From Rhodanobacter sp. DHG33 (GTDB lineage Bacteria; Pseudomonadota; Gammaproteobacteria; Xanthomonadales; Rhodanobacteraceae), in contig NZ_JACYXM010000002.1 of assembly GCF_014843005.1 (NCBI RefSeq), positions 372,001 to 436,000 of the forward strand: a stretch of 64,000 bases of DNA, read 5' to 3'. Every line of letters begins with the position of its first letter. Within the stretch, counting starts at the first letter, position 1. Below, in pieces: positions 37,666-48,101 of the stretch. The position numbers and the translations under genes were made by a program. The notes beneath the pieces are model-generated. The model saw only the letters and a list, made by a program, of their open reading frames with translations, was not told where the DNA came from and did not search any database.

Positions 37666-38661
37666 TCAGCCGCCGGCGACGCGCACCACGGTACGGCCGA
37701 AGGAGTCGCCGGCCACCATGCGTTCGAACACGGCCGGGAGCTCGCCCAGCGTGGCTTCGCGGGTGGCGATGCGCTCCAGGTGGCGCGGCTTCCAGTCGCC
37801 GGCCAGGTGCTGCCATACGCGGTCGCGCATCGGGCGCGCGGTGCCGGCCGAGGCCACGCCCAGCAGGTTCACGCCGCGGATGATGAAGGGCATCACCGTG
37901 CCGTCGAAGGCGATGCCGCCGGCATTGCCGCAGATCGCCACGTTGCCGTAGGGCGCGACCAGCGGCAGCAGGCCGGCCAGCATCGCGCCGCCCACGTTGT
38001 CCAGCGCGCCGCCGAAGCGGGCCGAATCCATCGGCTTGCCGCTGAAGGCGAGCGCGTGGCGGTCGATGCATTCCGCGGCGCCCAGCGACTTCAGGAAATC
38101 GAAATGTGCCGCCTTGCCGCTGATCGCATGCACCGTGTAGCCGGCGCGGCTGAAGATGTCGATGGCGAGCTGGCCCACGCCGCCGCTGGCGCCGGTGACG
38201 GCGATCGGGCCGAGCGCGGGCGTCTGGCCGTTGTCCAGCATGTGCAGCAGCGCCAGCGCGGCGGTGAAGCCGGCCGTGCCGAGGATCATGCTTTCGCGCA
38301 GGCCGAGACCCGCGGGCAGCGGGATCGTCCAGCGCGCGTCCAGCCGCGCGTATTCGGCGTAGCCGCCATCGCGGGTTTCCGAAAGGCCGCTGCCGGTGCA
38401 CAGCACGGCGTCGCCTTCCTTGAACCGGGGATCGGTGGAGGCGGCCACATGGCCGGCCACGTCGATGCCGCCGTTGAGCGGATAGTGGCGCAAGATCCTG
38501 CCCTTGCCGGTGCCGGCCAGCGCATCCTTGTAGTTCACCGAGGAGTAGGCGACCTTGACCAGCACTTCGCCGGGCGTCAGCGCGTCGGTGCCGATCCGCT
38601 CGAGGCCGGTACGGTAGCCCGCGTCGTCGTTGTGGATGCGGAAGGCGTTGAAGGTGGTCAT
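37666..38661 (-). CDS. YhdH/AcuI-type NADPH-dependent acryloyl-CoA reductase
   Basis: 331-residue zinc-free medium-chain dehydrogenase/reductase. The N-terminal GroES-like part (VLVKVAYSSVNYKDALAGTG) is followed by the nucleotide-binding VTGASGGVGQLA near residue 155. The pattern SETRDGGYAEYARL and the length fit YhdH/AcuI, which reduces toxic acryloyl-CoA to propionyl-CoA with NADPH. General quinone-reductase activity is the alternative. It stands alone between the response regulator and the LOG gene, all on the minus strand. Confidence 0.88.
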   Translation of the reverse strand: MTTFNAFRIHNDDAGYRTGLERIGTDALTPGEVLVKVAYSSVNYKDALAGTGKGRILRHYPLNGGIDVAGHVAASTDPRFKEGDAVLCTGSGLSETRDGGYAEYARLDARWTIPLPAGLGLRESMILGTAGFTAALALLHMLDNGQTPALGPIAVTGASGGVGQLAIDIFSRAGYTVHAISGKAAHFDFLKSLGAAECIDRHALAFSGKPMDSARFGGALDNVGGAMLAGLLPLVAPYGNVAICGNAGGIAFDGTVMPFIIRGVNLLGVASAGTARPMRDRVWQHLAGDWKPRHLERIATREATLGELPAVFERMVAGDSFGRTVVRVAGG

Positions 38662-38712
38662 GGCAGTCTCCGGGGAACGGCAGATTCTTTAGGAGGTGTT
38701 CCAGGCATCCTC

Positions 38713-39309
38713 TCAGGCCTTGATGCTGGACGGGCCGATCACGCGCGCCGCCGTGCCGCCGTCGTACTGGGCCATCCAGTCGAACAACGCGGGCGTCGAG
38801 TCGCCGAACCACACGCTGTCGCGCTGCCCCGGCTGCACGAAGCCCTCGACGACCATGTGGTCCATCAGGCTGCGCAGCTGCGCGTAGTAGCCGCGCACGT
38901 CGAGGAAGGCGCAGGGATAACGGTGCAGGCCGAGCTGCGCCCAGGTCAGCATCTCGAACATCTCGTCCATGGTGCCGAAGCCGCCGGGCAGGGCGACGAA
39001 GGCATCGGAGAGCTCGTACATGCGCGTCTTGCGCTGGTGCATGGTGTCCACCACCACCAGCTCGCTGAGGCCCTTGTGCGCCACTTCGCGCTCGACCAGC
39101 TGGCGCGGGATCACGCCCACGACCCTGCCGCCGCCGGCGAGCACCGCGTCGGCGACGATGCCCATCAGGCCCACGTTGCCGCCGCCGTATACCAGGGCGA
39201 TGCCGCGCTTCGCCATTTCGGTGCCGAAGGCGCGCGCCTGTTCGGCGTATGCGGGATGCTTGCCGGGGCTGGAGCCGCAGTAGACGCAGAGGGAAGTGGG
39301 TTGGGGCAT
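38713..39309 (-). CDS. LOG-family protein (TIGR00730), putative cytokinin-type phosphoribohydrolase
   Basis: 198-residue Rossmann protein with the LOG signatures GGGNVGLMG (about 42-50) and PGGFGTMDE (about 108-116), plus the R/K pair of the AMP pocket. LOG proteins cleave nucleoside 5'-monophosphates, in some cases cytokinin precursors, to base and ribose-5-phosphate. In most bacteria the physiological substrate is unknown. Full-length. A MITE-like inverted repeat lies just upstream of its start. Confidence 0.9.
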   Translation of the reverse strand: MPQPTSLCVYCGSSPGKHPAYAEQARAFGTEMAKRGIALVYGGGNVGLMGIVADAVLAGGGRVVGVIPRQLVEREVAHKGLSELVVVDTMHQRKTRMYELSDAFVALPGGFGTMDEMFEMLTWAQLGLHRYPCAFLDVRGYYAQLRSLMDHMVVEGFVQPGQRDSVWFGDSTPALFDWMAQYDGGTAARVIGPSSIKA

Positions 39310-39331
39310 GGCGAAGGGCTCGTTTTTAGCT

Positions 39332-39447
39332 CGTCATTCCGGCGAAGGCCGCAATCCAGTCCACGTATGCGTCCGAAGGACACAAAGCTTTTTTGAGTGC
39401 TTCGCACAACGCATTAAAACTGGATTCCGGCCTTCGCCGGAATGACG
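39332..39447. repeat. MITE-like inverted-repeat element
   Basis: Two 29-base arms (39332-39360 and 39419-39447) are inverted copies with one mismatch and enclose 58 bases. The arms begin CGTCATTCCGGCGAAGGCC, a very common intergenic repeat in high-GC proteobacteria. No open frame or transposase is inside. It sits between the start of the LOG gene and the end of lpdA. Confidence 0.85.
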
Positions 39448-39471
39448 GCGGGGAAGATTACGGGGAGTTCA

Positions 39472-39517
39472 AACGACATGGCCCGCCCATGTCGCCACGA
39501 GCGGGCCATGTGTCGTT
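39472..39517 (-). terminator. hairpin terminator of the sucAB-lpdA unit
   Basis: CATGGCCCGC pairs with GCGGGCCATG (10 bp), extended by AACGA/TCGTT beyond a 2-base bulge; loop 39487-39500. It lies 10 bases after the lpdA stop on the minus strand. Only three T follow, so efficiency is uncertain. Confidence 0.65.
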
Positions 39518-39527
39518 GCGCGGGCGC

Positions 39528-41106
<1,579 letters not shown>

Positions 41107-41107
41107 G

Positions 41108-42313
41108 TCAGATGCCCAACAGCATCTTGTGCGGGTTCTCGAGCTGGTTCTTGATGTCGACCAGGAACAGCACCGCATCCTTGCCGTCGATGATGCGGTG
41201 GTCGTAGCTGATCGCGAGGTACATCATCGGCGCGGCGATCACCTGGCCGTTCTCGACGATGGCGCGCTCCTTGATCGTGTGCATGCCGAGGATGGCGCTC
41301 TGCGGCGGGTTCACGATCGGGGTGGAGAGCAGCGAGCCGAAGGTGCCGCCGTTGGTGATGGTGAAGGTGCCCCCCTGCAGGTCTTCCAGGGTGAGCTTGC
41401 CGTCGCGCGCCTTCTTGGCGTAGTCGGCGATGCCCTTTTCGATATCGGCGAAGCTCATATTCTCGGCGTTGCGCAGCACCGGGGTGACCAGGCCCTTGTC
41501 GGTGGACACGGCGATGGAGACGTCCTGGTAGCCGTGGTAGATGACGTCGTTGCCGTCCACCGAGGCGTTGATGATCGGGTGGCGCTTCAGCGCCTCGACC
41601 GTGGCCTTGACGAAGAAGCTCATGAAGCCGAGCTTCACGCCGTGCTCCTTCTGGAACTGCTCGCCGAGGTCCTTGCGCATCTTGCTGACCGCGGCCAGGT
41701 TCACTTCGTTGAACGAGGTGAGCATGGCGATCGAGTTCTTCGACTGCATCAGGCGCTCGGCAATCTTGGCGCGCATGCGGGTCATCGGCACGCGCTCTTC
41801 CGGACGGGCGCCCGGAGTGGCGGCGGCCGGGGCGGCAGGCGCAGCCGCCGGACGCGAGCCGGCGTTGACCACGTCTTCCTTGATGATGCGGCCGTCGCGG
41901 CCAGTGCCGGTGACGCTAGACGTATCGACCTTGTTCTCGGTGGCGACGCGCTGCGCGGCCGGGGAGAGCTCGGCCGCGGCGGCCTTCGGCGCGGCAGGGG
42001 CCGGCGCAGCGGCGGCAGGCGCGGGTGCCGCAGGGGCAGGAGCCGAAGCAGCCGGAGCCGGGGCGGCAGCCGCCGCGCCTTCCTCGATCACCGCGATCAC
42101 CTGCTGGCTGTTCACGGTCGCGCCGCTCTCGAACTTGATTTCCTTGAGCACGCCGTCGACCGGCGCCGGCACTTCCAGCACCACCTTGTCGGTTTCCAGG
42201 TCGACCAGGTTCTCGTCGCGCTTCACCGCGTCGCCGGCCTTCTTGTGCCAGGTGGCGATGGTGGCGTCGGAGACCGACTCGGGCAGAACGGGGACTTTGA
42301 CTTCAGTGGACAT
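41108..42313 (-). CDS. sucB: 2-oxoglutarate dehydrogenase E2, dihydrolipoyl succinyltransferase
   Basis: 401-residue E2 core of the 2-oxoglutarate dehydrogenase complex. One lipoyl domain with the lipoylated Lys43 (ETDKVVLE), an Ala/Pro linker (about 80-108), the E3-binding domain ([18 protein letters not shown]) and the succinyltransferase domain with the catalytic [12 protein letters not shown] near the C-terminus. The ATG is followed by [16 protein letters not shown], the usual start. It lies 59 bases after sucA. Confidence 0.97.
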   Translation of the reverse strand: MSTEVKVPVLPESVSDATIATWHKKAGDAVKRDENLVDLETDKVVLEVPAPVDGVLKEIKFESGATVNSQQVIAVIEEGAAAAAPAPAASAPAPAAPAPAAAAPAPAAPKAAAAELSPAAQRVATENKVDTSSVTGTGRDGRIIKEDVVNAGSRPAAAPAAPAAATPGARPEERVPMTRMRAKIAERLMQSKNSIAMLTSFNEVNLAAVSKMRKDLGEQFQKEHGVKLGFMSFFVKATVEALKRHPIINASVDGNDVIYHGYQDVSIAVSTDKGLVTPVLRNAENMSFADIEKGIADYAKKARDGKLTLEDLQGGTFTITNGGTFGSLLSTPIVNPPQSAILGMHTIKERAIVENGQVIAAPMMYLAISYDHRIIDGKDAVLFLVDIKNQLENPHKMLLGI

Positions 42314-42372
42314 GGGTTGATCCTGTTGGTTTTTGCGTCCGTCTCAGGGCGCGAAAGTCGAACTGGGTGATT

Positions 42373-45216
42373 TTATTCTGCCGAATGGTCGGTGCCGACC
42401 GGTGCGACCAGCGCCTGTTCGACCAGGGCGGCCTGTTCGGCCACGTGGTCGTTGAGGTGGCCCGCGGCCGGGGCGGCCGAACGGGCGCGGCCGGCGTAGG
42501 AAAGGCTCTGCTTGGTGCCCACGCAGGCCTGCAGGTGGTGGCGGATCTGGAACCAGGCGCCCTGGTTCATCGGCTCTTCCTGGCACCACACCACTTCCTT
42601 GACGGAGGGGTACTTCTCCAGTTCGGCCACGACCTCGGCGCGCGGGAACGGGTAGAGCTGCTCCACGCGCACGATGGCGACGTCGTTGGCGCCACGCTTC
42701 TCGGCGTCTTCCAGCAGGTCGTAGTAGACCTTGCCCGAGCACAGCACCACGCGCTTGACCTTCTTCGCCGCGAGTTCGCGGTGCTCGCCGATCACCAGCT
42801 GGAAGCTGCCGTTGGCCAGTTCGTCCAGTGTGGAGACGGCCAGCTTGTGGCGCAGCAACGACTTCGGTGTCATCACGATCAGCGGCTTGCGCACCGGGCG
42901 CATCATCTGGCGGCGGATCATGTGGAAATCCTGCGCCGGCGTGGTGGGCACGCAGACCTGCATGTTCTCCATCGCGCACAGCTGCAGGAAGCGCTCGAGG
43001 CGGGCGGAGGAGTGCTCCGGGCCCTGGCCCTCGTAGCCGTGCGGCAGGTACAGCGCCAGGCCGCAGAGGCGGTCCCACTTGGCTTCGCCGGAGCTGATGA
43101 ACTGGTCGATCACCACCTGCGCGCCGTTGGCGAAGTCGCCGAACTGCGCTTCCCAGATGTTGAGCGTGTGCGGGTCGGTGGTGGCGTGGCCGTATTCGAA
43201 GGCCATCACCGCCTCTTCGCTGAGCAGCGAGTCGATCACTTCCACGTCGGCGTCGGCGCGCAGCGTGGCCAGCGGCATGAAGGTGTGGCCGTCCTTCTGG
43301 TCGTGCAGCACCGCATGGCGGTGGAAGAACGTGCCGCGGCCGGCGTCCTGGCCGACCAGGCGCAGGTTGTGGCCTTCGTCGATCAGGGTGGCGTAGGCGA
43401 GGTTCTCGGCGAAGCCCCAGTCGCCCGGCTGCTCGCCGGCGGCCATCTTGCGGCGGTCGTCGTAGATCTTGGCGACACGCGACTGCAGGGTGATGTCCTT
43501 GGGGATGTCCAGGATGCGCTTGGCCAGTTCCACCAGCTTCTTCTTCTCCACGCCGGTCTTGGCCGGGGTGGCGAGCTTGTTGCCGAGGAACTGGGTCCAC
43601 TCGACTTCCACGTCCTTGGTCAGCGACGGGTGCAGGTCGGTCATCGCCGAGCCGGCCTCGAGGCGGTCGCGGTAGGCGTCGAACTGCTTCTGCGCGTCGC
43701 CGTCGGCCAGCACGCCCTGCTTCACCAGCTCGCGCGAGTACAGTTCGCGCGTGGTCGGCAGCTTCTTGATGACCTGGTACATCACCGGCTGCGTGGCGGA
43801 GGGTTCGTCCGCCTCGTTGTGACCGTGGCGGCGGTAGCACACCAGGTCGATCACCACGTCCTTGCGGAACTGCTTGCGGAATTCGTAGGCGAGGCGGGTG
43901 ACCTGGATCACCGCCTCCGGGTCGTCGCCGTTCACGTGGAACACCGGCGCGTTGACCATCTTGGCCAGGTCGGTGCAGTACAGCGTGGAGCGCGCGTCCT
44001 GCGGGTTCGAGGTGGTGAAGCCCACCTGGTTGTTCACCACGATGTGCAGGGTGCCGCCGATCTTGAAGCCGCGGGCCTGCGACATGTTGAACAGTTCCAT
44101 GTTCACGCCCTGGCCCGCCATCGCCGCGTCGCCGTGGACCAGCACGGCGAACGCCGAGGTGCGGTCGTTGTCCTTGCGGCGCACCTGGCGCGCATGCACG
44201 GAGCCGGCCACCACCGGGTTGACGATCTCGAGGTGCGAGGGGTTGAACGCCAGCGCCACGTGGGTACCGCCCTGCGGCGTGCGCACGTCGGCGGAGAAGC
44301 CCATGTGGTACTTCACGTCGCCGGAGTGGGCGCCGTCGTCGTCGTGGTGGTGCTCGAACTTGCCCTCGAACTCGTTGAACAGGGTCTTCGGCGGCTTGCC
44401 GAGGATGTTCACCAGCACGTTGAGGCGGCCGCGGTGGGCCATGCCGATCACCACGTCCTTGATGCCGTTGTCGCCGGCGGCGCGCACGATGTCGTCCACC
44501 ATCGGGATCAGACTGTCGCCGCCTTCCAGCGAGAAGCGCTTCTGGCCCACGTATTTCGTGTGGAGGTAGCGCTCCAGGCCTTCGGCGGCGGTGAGGCCGT
44601 CGAGCACGCGCTGCTTGCCGGCCTTGTCCAGCCCGGCATTGCCGTTGGCCTGTTCCAGCCGCGAGTAGATCCAGTTGCGCTGCGCGTGGTCGGAGATGTG
44701 CATGAACTCCGTGCCGGCCGTGCCCGCGTACACCTTCTTCAGGCGCGCCAGCAGCTCGCGCAGCTTCATGCGCTGGCCGCCGCCGGCGAAGTTGCCGCAG
44801 TCGAATTCGGTGTCGAGGTCGGCGTCGGAAAGGCCGTGGAAGGCCAGGCCGAGGTCGGGCGCCTCCATCTTGTGCGCGAGACCCAGCGGGTCGAGGTTGG
44901 CGGCGAGATGGCCGCGCGAGCGGTAGGCGGTCAGCAGGCGCAGCACGCCGGCCTGCTTGCGCGCGTGTTCGTCGCTGACCGGCGCGGCCACTGCGACGTG
45001 GCGCTGCTTCTGCGCGGCCTCGATGCGCGAAATGGCGCCGCCGTGAGGGACGTCGCCGGCCTCGCGGCCCTTGAACGTCTCGAAATACTTGCTCCACTCG
45101 GCGGGCACCGATGCGGAATCGGCGAGCCACGCGTCATACAGGGATTCGACGTAATCGGCGTTGCCGCCAGCGAGTTGGGAAGATTCGAAAAACTCGCGGA
45201 TCAGGTTTGTACTCAC
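42373..45216 (-). CDS. sucA: 2-oxoglutarate dehydrogenase E1 component
   Basis: 947-residue thiamine-diphosphate enzyme that decarboxylates 2-oxoglutarate and succinylates the E2 lipoyl group in the TCA cycle. Near the N-terminus it has the E2-binding segment ending YVESLYDAWLADSASVPAEW. The ThDP-binding region includes GDAAMAGQGVNMELFNMSQ (about residue 365). The late HSSARLERFLQLCAMENMQV and the C-terminal WCQEEPMNQGAWF are family hallmarks. GTG start. It leads the sucA-sucB-lpdA unit. Confidence 0.97.
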   Translation of the reverse strand: MSTNLIREFFESSQLAGGNADYVESLYDAWLADSASVPAEWSKYFETFKGREAGDVPHGGAISRIEAAQKQRHVAVAAPVSDEHARKQAGVLRLLTAYRSRGHLAANLDPLGLAHKMEAPDLGLAFHGLSDADLDTEFDCGNFAGGGQRMKLRELLARLKKVYAGTAGTEFMHISDHAQRNWIYSRLEQANGNAGLDKAGKQRVLDGLTAAEGLERYLHTKYVGQKRFSLEGGDSLIPMVDDIVRAAGDNGIKDVVIGMAHRGRLNVLVNILGKPPKTLFNEFEGKFEHHHDDDGAHSGDVKYHMGFSADVRTPQGGTHVALAFNPSHLEIVNPVVAGSVHARQVRRKDNDRTSAFAVLVHGDAAMAGQGVNMELFNMSQARGFKIGGTLHIVVNNQVGFTTSNPQDARSTLYCTDLAKMVNAPVFHVNGDDPEAVIQVTRLAYEFRKQFRKDVVIDLVCYRRHGHNEADEPSATQPVMYQVIKKLPTTRELYSRELVKQGVLADGDAQKQFDAYRDRLEAGSAMTDLHPSLTKDVEVEWTQFLGNKLATPAKTGVEKKKLVELAKRILDIPKDITLQSRVAKIYDDRRKMAAGEQPGDWGFAENLAYATLIDEGHNLRLVGQDAGRGTFFHRHAVLHDQKDGHTFMPLATLRADADVEVIDSLLSEEAVMAFEYGHATTDPHTLNIWEAQFGDFANGAQVVIDQFISSGEAKWDRLCGLALYLPHGYEGQGPEHSSARLERFLQLCAMENMQVCVPTTPAQDFHMIRRQMMRPVRKPLIVMTPKSLLRHKLAVSTLDELANGSFQLVIGEHRELAAKKVKRVVLCSGKVYYDLLEDAEKRGANDVAIVRVEQLYPFPRAEVVAELEKYPSVKEVVWCQEEPMNQGAWFQIRHHLQACVGTKQSLSYAGRARSAAPAAGHLNDHVAEQAALVEQALVAPVGTDHSAE

Positions 45217-45245
45217 GTCACCACCGGCTGGGGAAGGGAGGCAGC

Positions 45246-45317
45246 ACGATCCCGGGAGACGGGATCGTCGGCGAAAAATCCTGTTAATTATAGCCTCGGG
45301 CTGCTGCGACGCGGCAA
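45246..45317 (-). promoter_or_regulatory. sucA promoter and leader hairpin
   Basis: On the minus strand, TTGCCG (45317-45312) and a perfect TATAAT (45292-45287) are 19 bases apart, slightly long. Downstream in the leader, a 9-bp stem ACGATCCCG/CGGGATCGT (45246-45254 with 45260-45268) lies about 30 bases before the GTG start of sucA. Confidence 0.55.
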
Positions 45318-45387
45318 CCCGGAAAGGGCCGGATTCGGGGTCATGCGACTAAAAGCGGATGGCCCGGGGCCCGGCGTTCAGCGGGCG

Positions 45388-45882
45388 CTACAAATCCAGC
45401 GCCTGCAGCTCGCTGGCACGGGCGGAGCGCTCCCAGATCTCGTCGAACTGCAGCAGCAGCGGCACCTGCGCAGGGCGATCGGCCAGCGCCATGCGGCCCT
45501 GCGGCTGGCTGGGGTCGGGCAGGTAGAGGTAGCCGCCGGTGTCGTTGGCCAGCCAGGCGCCGGTGCGCTGGCGGTCCACGTCCTCCACCGGCGTGCGGAT
45601 GGCGATGGCGCTGGAGAGGCGCTGGAACAGCCCGACCAGCCGGTGGCCTTCGCGCAGCGCGGCGGCCGGGTCGTGCAGCAGTATCCGGATGTCCGCACGC
45701 CGGCCGGAGGTGGCGATGCGCCTGAGTTCGGCCAGCTCGGCGTCGTTGCCGTAATCCTCGCTGCCCAGCAGGGGCAGGTGCAGCACCAGCCGGTGGCGCG
45801 TGGCGACCAGCAATTGCAGGCGCGCGGCGGCCAGCGCTTCGCGGCCATCGATGGCGCGGCGGCCGCCGTCGTCGCTGTTCAC
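45388..45882 (-). CDS. conserved hypothetical protein coupled to the ribosomal oxygenase
   Basis: 164-residue protein without signal or membrane segments. It contains ALAAARLQLLVATRHRLVL, then RRIATSGRRADIRILLHDP, and near the end QVPLLLQFDEIWERSARASELQALDL. I believe this is the small xanthomonad family listed as DUF7931, sometimes labelled HPA2-like acetyltransferase. No GNAT acetyl-CoA motif is visible, and the IRILLHDP segment recalls phospholipase-D-like folds without the HKD residues. The GTG start overlaps the stop of the oxygenase gene by 4 bases, so it is likely translated in step with it. Function unknown. Confidence 0.75.
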   Translation of the reverse strand: MNSDDGGRRAIDGREALAAARLQLLVATRHRLVLHLPLLGSEDYGNDAELAELRRIATSGRRADIRILLHDPAAALREGHRLVGLFQRLSSAIAIRTPVEDVDRQRTGAWLANDTGGYLYLPDPSQPQGRMALADRPAQVPLLLQFDEIWERSARASELQALDL

Positions 45883-47087
45883 CGGCGGCGTGCCTTGCGC
45901 AGCACCAGATAGCCTTCGTTGACCAGCGCCAGCAGTAGATCGGCGGTGGCAGCCGAAGGGGCGGCATCGAGCGCGATCTCGCGCTCCGCGCACAGCTGTT
46001 TCGCCAGTGTTAGCGGTGCTGGCCATGCGTGGCCGTTCGCATACAGGGTGCAGCCGGACTTGCCGCGGCTCCACGCCATGCGCGACCACGGGTGGCGCAG
46101 CAGGCGCGCGCCGGCGGCGAGCTGCTTGCGCAGTGCGGCTTCGTCCAGTGCGCGGTCGGGCAGGGCCGGTGTCTGTGCGTTGCGGTAGCGGGTGATGAAG
46201 CGGCCGAACCAGTCGCGCAGCGTTTCCTCGTCCAGCGCGGCGGCGAACGGCAGTGCCTGGCGCAGCCGCGCCAGCGCTTCCGCGTCGATCTCGCCCATCG
46301 CCTTGGCCGGGGCGAGGTCGGGGTCGGCGTAGCGCTGGTCCTCGTGCAGCCGTTCGGCGAGGTAGTCGGCGAGGTCGCCGGTCAGCTCCGCCTGCGAGGG
46401 CGCGCGCATGCCTACCGAGAAGGTCATGCACGGGCCGCCGAAGGCCACGCCGTCGTGCGGCACGCCGGGCGGTAGGTAGAGCATGTCGCCCGGTTCGAGC
46501 AGCCATTCGTGGGTGGGCTCGAATTCGCGCAGCTGCTTCAGCTCCACATCGGGGCGGAAATCCCTGGGTGCGTCGGGATCGGTACTGATCGCCCAGTGGC
46601 GCTGGCCCAGTCCCTGCAGCAGGAACACGTCGTACTGGTCCACGTGCGCGCCCACGCCGCCGCCCGGCTCGGCATAGGAAATCATGATGTCGTCCACGCG
46701 CCAGCTGGGCAGGAAGGCGAAGGGCTCCAGCAGGGCGGCCACGTCGGCGTCCCATTTGTCCACGTCCTGCACCAGCAGCGTCCAGTTGGCGTCGCCGGTT
46801 TTGGCGAAGTCGGCCTCGGCCAGCGGGCCGGTCTTCACCTGCCAGCGCTCGCGCGCCTCGTCGTGGCGGATCAGGCGCGACAGCGCGCCATCCTCGCAGG
46901 CCAGCCCGGCGAGATCTTCCGGCGCGATCGGCGGCACGAAGTCCGGGAAGGCGTTGCGTATCAGCAGGGGGTGCTTCTGCCAGTAATCGCGCAGGAATTG
47001 CGCGGGGGGCATGCCCAAGGGTTGGCGGGCGGAGCCGCGGACTTCGATGGGCGGGGTGGGCTTATGGGGGGCGAGGGCGCGTTTCAT
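45879..47087 (-). CDS. roxA: JmjC/cupin ribosomal protein L16 arginine hydroxylase (RoxA/YcfD type)
   Basis: 402-residue 2-oxoglutarate/Fe(II) oxygenase. The iron site is visible: HVDQYD gives His and Asp, and the second His is in LPPGVPHDGVAFG. The N-terminal QFLRDYWQKHPLLIRNAFPDF and the C-terminal winged-helix part fit YcfD/RoxA, which hydroxylates an arginine of ribosomal protein L16. Start at 47087 (MKRALAPHKPTPP); a 17-codon extension is possible but not conserved-looking. A coupled hypothetical gene follows. Confidence 0.9.
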   Translation of the reverse strand: MKRALAPHKPTPPIEVRGSARQPLGMPPAQFLRDYWQKHPLLIRNAFPDFVPPIAPEDLAGLACEDGALSRLIRHDEARERWQVKTGPLAEADFAKTGDANWTLLVQDVDKWDADVAALLEPFAFLPSWRVDDIMISYAEPGGGVGAHVDQYDVFLLQGLGQRHWAISTDPDAPRDFRPDVELKQLREFEPTHEWLLEPGDMLYLPPGVPHDGVAFGGPCMTFSVGMRAPSQAELTGDLADYLAERLHEDQRYADPDLAPAKAMGEIDAEALARLRQALPFAAALDEETLRDWFGRFITRYRNAQTPALPDRALDEAALRKQLAAGARLLRHPWSRMAWSRGKSGCTLYANGHAWPAPLTLAKQLCAEREIALDAAPSAATADLLLALVNEGYLVLRKARRR

Positions 47088-47163
47088 GCACGCATTGTAA
47101 GCGGGCGATCGCGATTGGCGCCCTGCGGGGCCGATCACGGGCGGCAGGCGCGCTGCCGCGAAA

Positions 47164-47186
47164 GCCCGGGCCGGGCGCCCCCGGGC
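47164..47186 (-). terminator. hairpin downstream of tauE-like gene
   Basis: GCCCGGG (47164-47170) pairs with CCCGGGC (47180-47186), 9-base loop, 6 bases past the permease stop on the minus strand. Followed there by TTTC only, so a weak terminator at best. Confidence 0.45.
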
Positions 47187-47192
47187 GGATTC

Positions 47193-47942
47193 TCAATGCA
47201 GTATGCGCACCACATTGTTGATACCCAGCACCAGCACCGCCAGCCCCGCCAGCACGGTGGCGGCCCTGGCCGGAACGCGCCGGATGAAGAGCGCGCCGAA
47301 CGGCGCGGCGAGAATGCCGCCGGCGATCAGGCCCAGTACCGCGATCACGTGGCCGGCGCCGATGCCGAACAGGAAGGCGGCGCTGGCGGCGAGGCTCACC
47401 ACGCATTTCGCCAGGTGCACGCTGCCGATCACCACGCGCGGCTGCATGCCGCGCGCGAGCAGGGTGGTGGCGGTGAGCGCGCTCCAGCCGCCGCCGCCGA
47501 TGGCGTCCACGAAGCCGACGGCCATGCCGAGCAGCGACGTACCGCGCGGCGGTTCGGTGCGCTCGCCGGGGCGTCGCGCGCTGCGCAAGAGCAGGAACAG
47601 GCCCATGCCCAGCAGGTAGGGCGTCAGCACGATGCGCAGCCACGAGGCGGGCAGGTGCACGGCGAGCCATACGCCCAGCAAGGCGCCGATCGCGCCGGGG
47701 ATCGCCAATGCGAGGAACAGGCCGCGTCGCACGTTGCCCGCCGCAAGGTGGCTGAGCCCCGAAGCCCCGCAGGTGAAGGTCTCGGCGTAATGCACGCTGG
47801 CGCTGGCCATCACCGGCGGCATGCCCAGCCCCAGCAGCAGGCCGGCCGAGGTCACGCCGTAGGCCATGCCCAGCGCGCCGTCGACCAGTTGCGCGCCGGC
47901 GCCGACCAGGGCGAACACTAGGAATTCCGGCAGGTTGCTCAT
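47193..47942 (-). CDS. TauE/SafE-family permease, possible sulfite exporter
   Basis: 249-residue membrane protein with about eight hydrophobic helices, in two similar halves. Family features: GAGAQLVDGALGMAYGVTSAGLLL in the first half and GFVDAIGGGGWSALT in the second. TauE/SafE proteins export sulfite, sulfoacetate or related anions. It is divergent from cysJ across 159 bases, so a role as safety valve for the sulfite made by CysH is plausible, but substrate is not shown by sequence. Confidence 0.87.
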   Translation of the reverse strand: MSNLPEFLVFALVGAGAQLVDGALGMAYGVTSAGLLLGLGMPPVMASASVHYAETFTCGASGLSHLAAGNVRRGLFLALAIPGAIGALLGVWLAVHLPASWLRIVLTPYLLGMGLFLLLRSARRPGERTEPPRGTSLLGMAVGFVDAIGGGGWSALTATTLLARGMQPRVVIGSVHLAKCVVSLAASAAFLFGIGAGHVIAVLGLIAGGILAAPFGALFIRRVPARAATVLAGLAVLVLGINNVVRILH

Positions 47943-48025
47943 CGGTGCTCGCTGGAGAAGGGCTCGTGCATGTCATCACGCGTGCCTGTATGCCGGAAAT
48001 GACCGCCCCGCATAAGCACATGACC

Positions 48026-48077
48026 ACAAGTGTTTTCTTGTGTCCGTTTAACGTAAATAACATGGACGCATAGACGT
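48026..48077 (+). promoter_or_regulatory. cysJ leader: inverted repeat and cys-type operator motif
   Basis: An inverted repeat CACAAG/CTTGTG (48026-48031 with 48038-48043) is followed by CGCATAGACGT (48067-48077). The latter differs at one base from CGTATAGACGT in the palindrome between cysB and cysG (53560-53570). The segment also reads as tandem 8-mers resembling the met box AGACGTCT (GGACGCAT-AGACGTAT). CysB or another sulfur regulator is the likely binder. Confidence 0.55.
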
Positions 48078-48101
48078 ATGGATGGCCAAAAGGAAACGAA
48101 G

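Noticed and set aside
48064-48079. Met-box-like 8-mers taken as proof of a MetJ regulon
   Set aside because: No metJ is in the window and I cannot confirm one in this order. The motif is kept as a finding without naming the binder.
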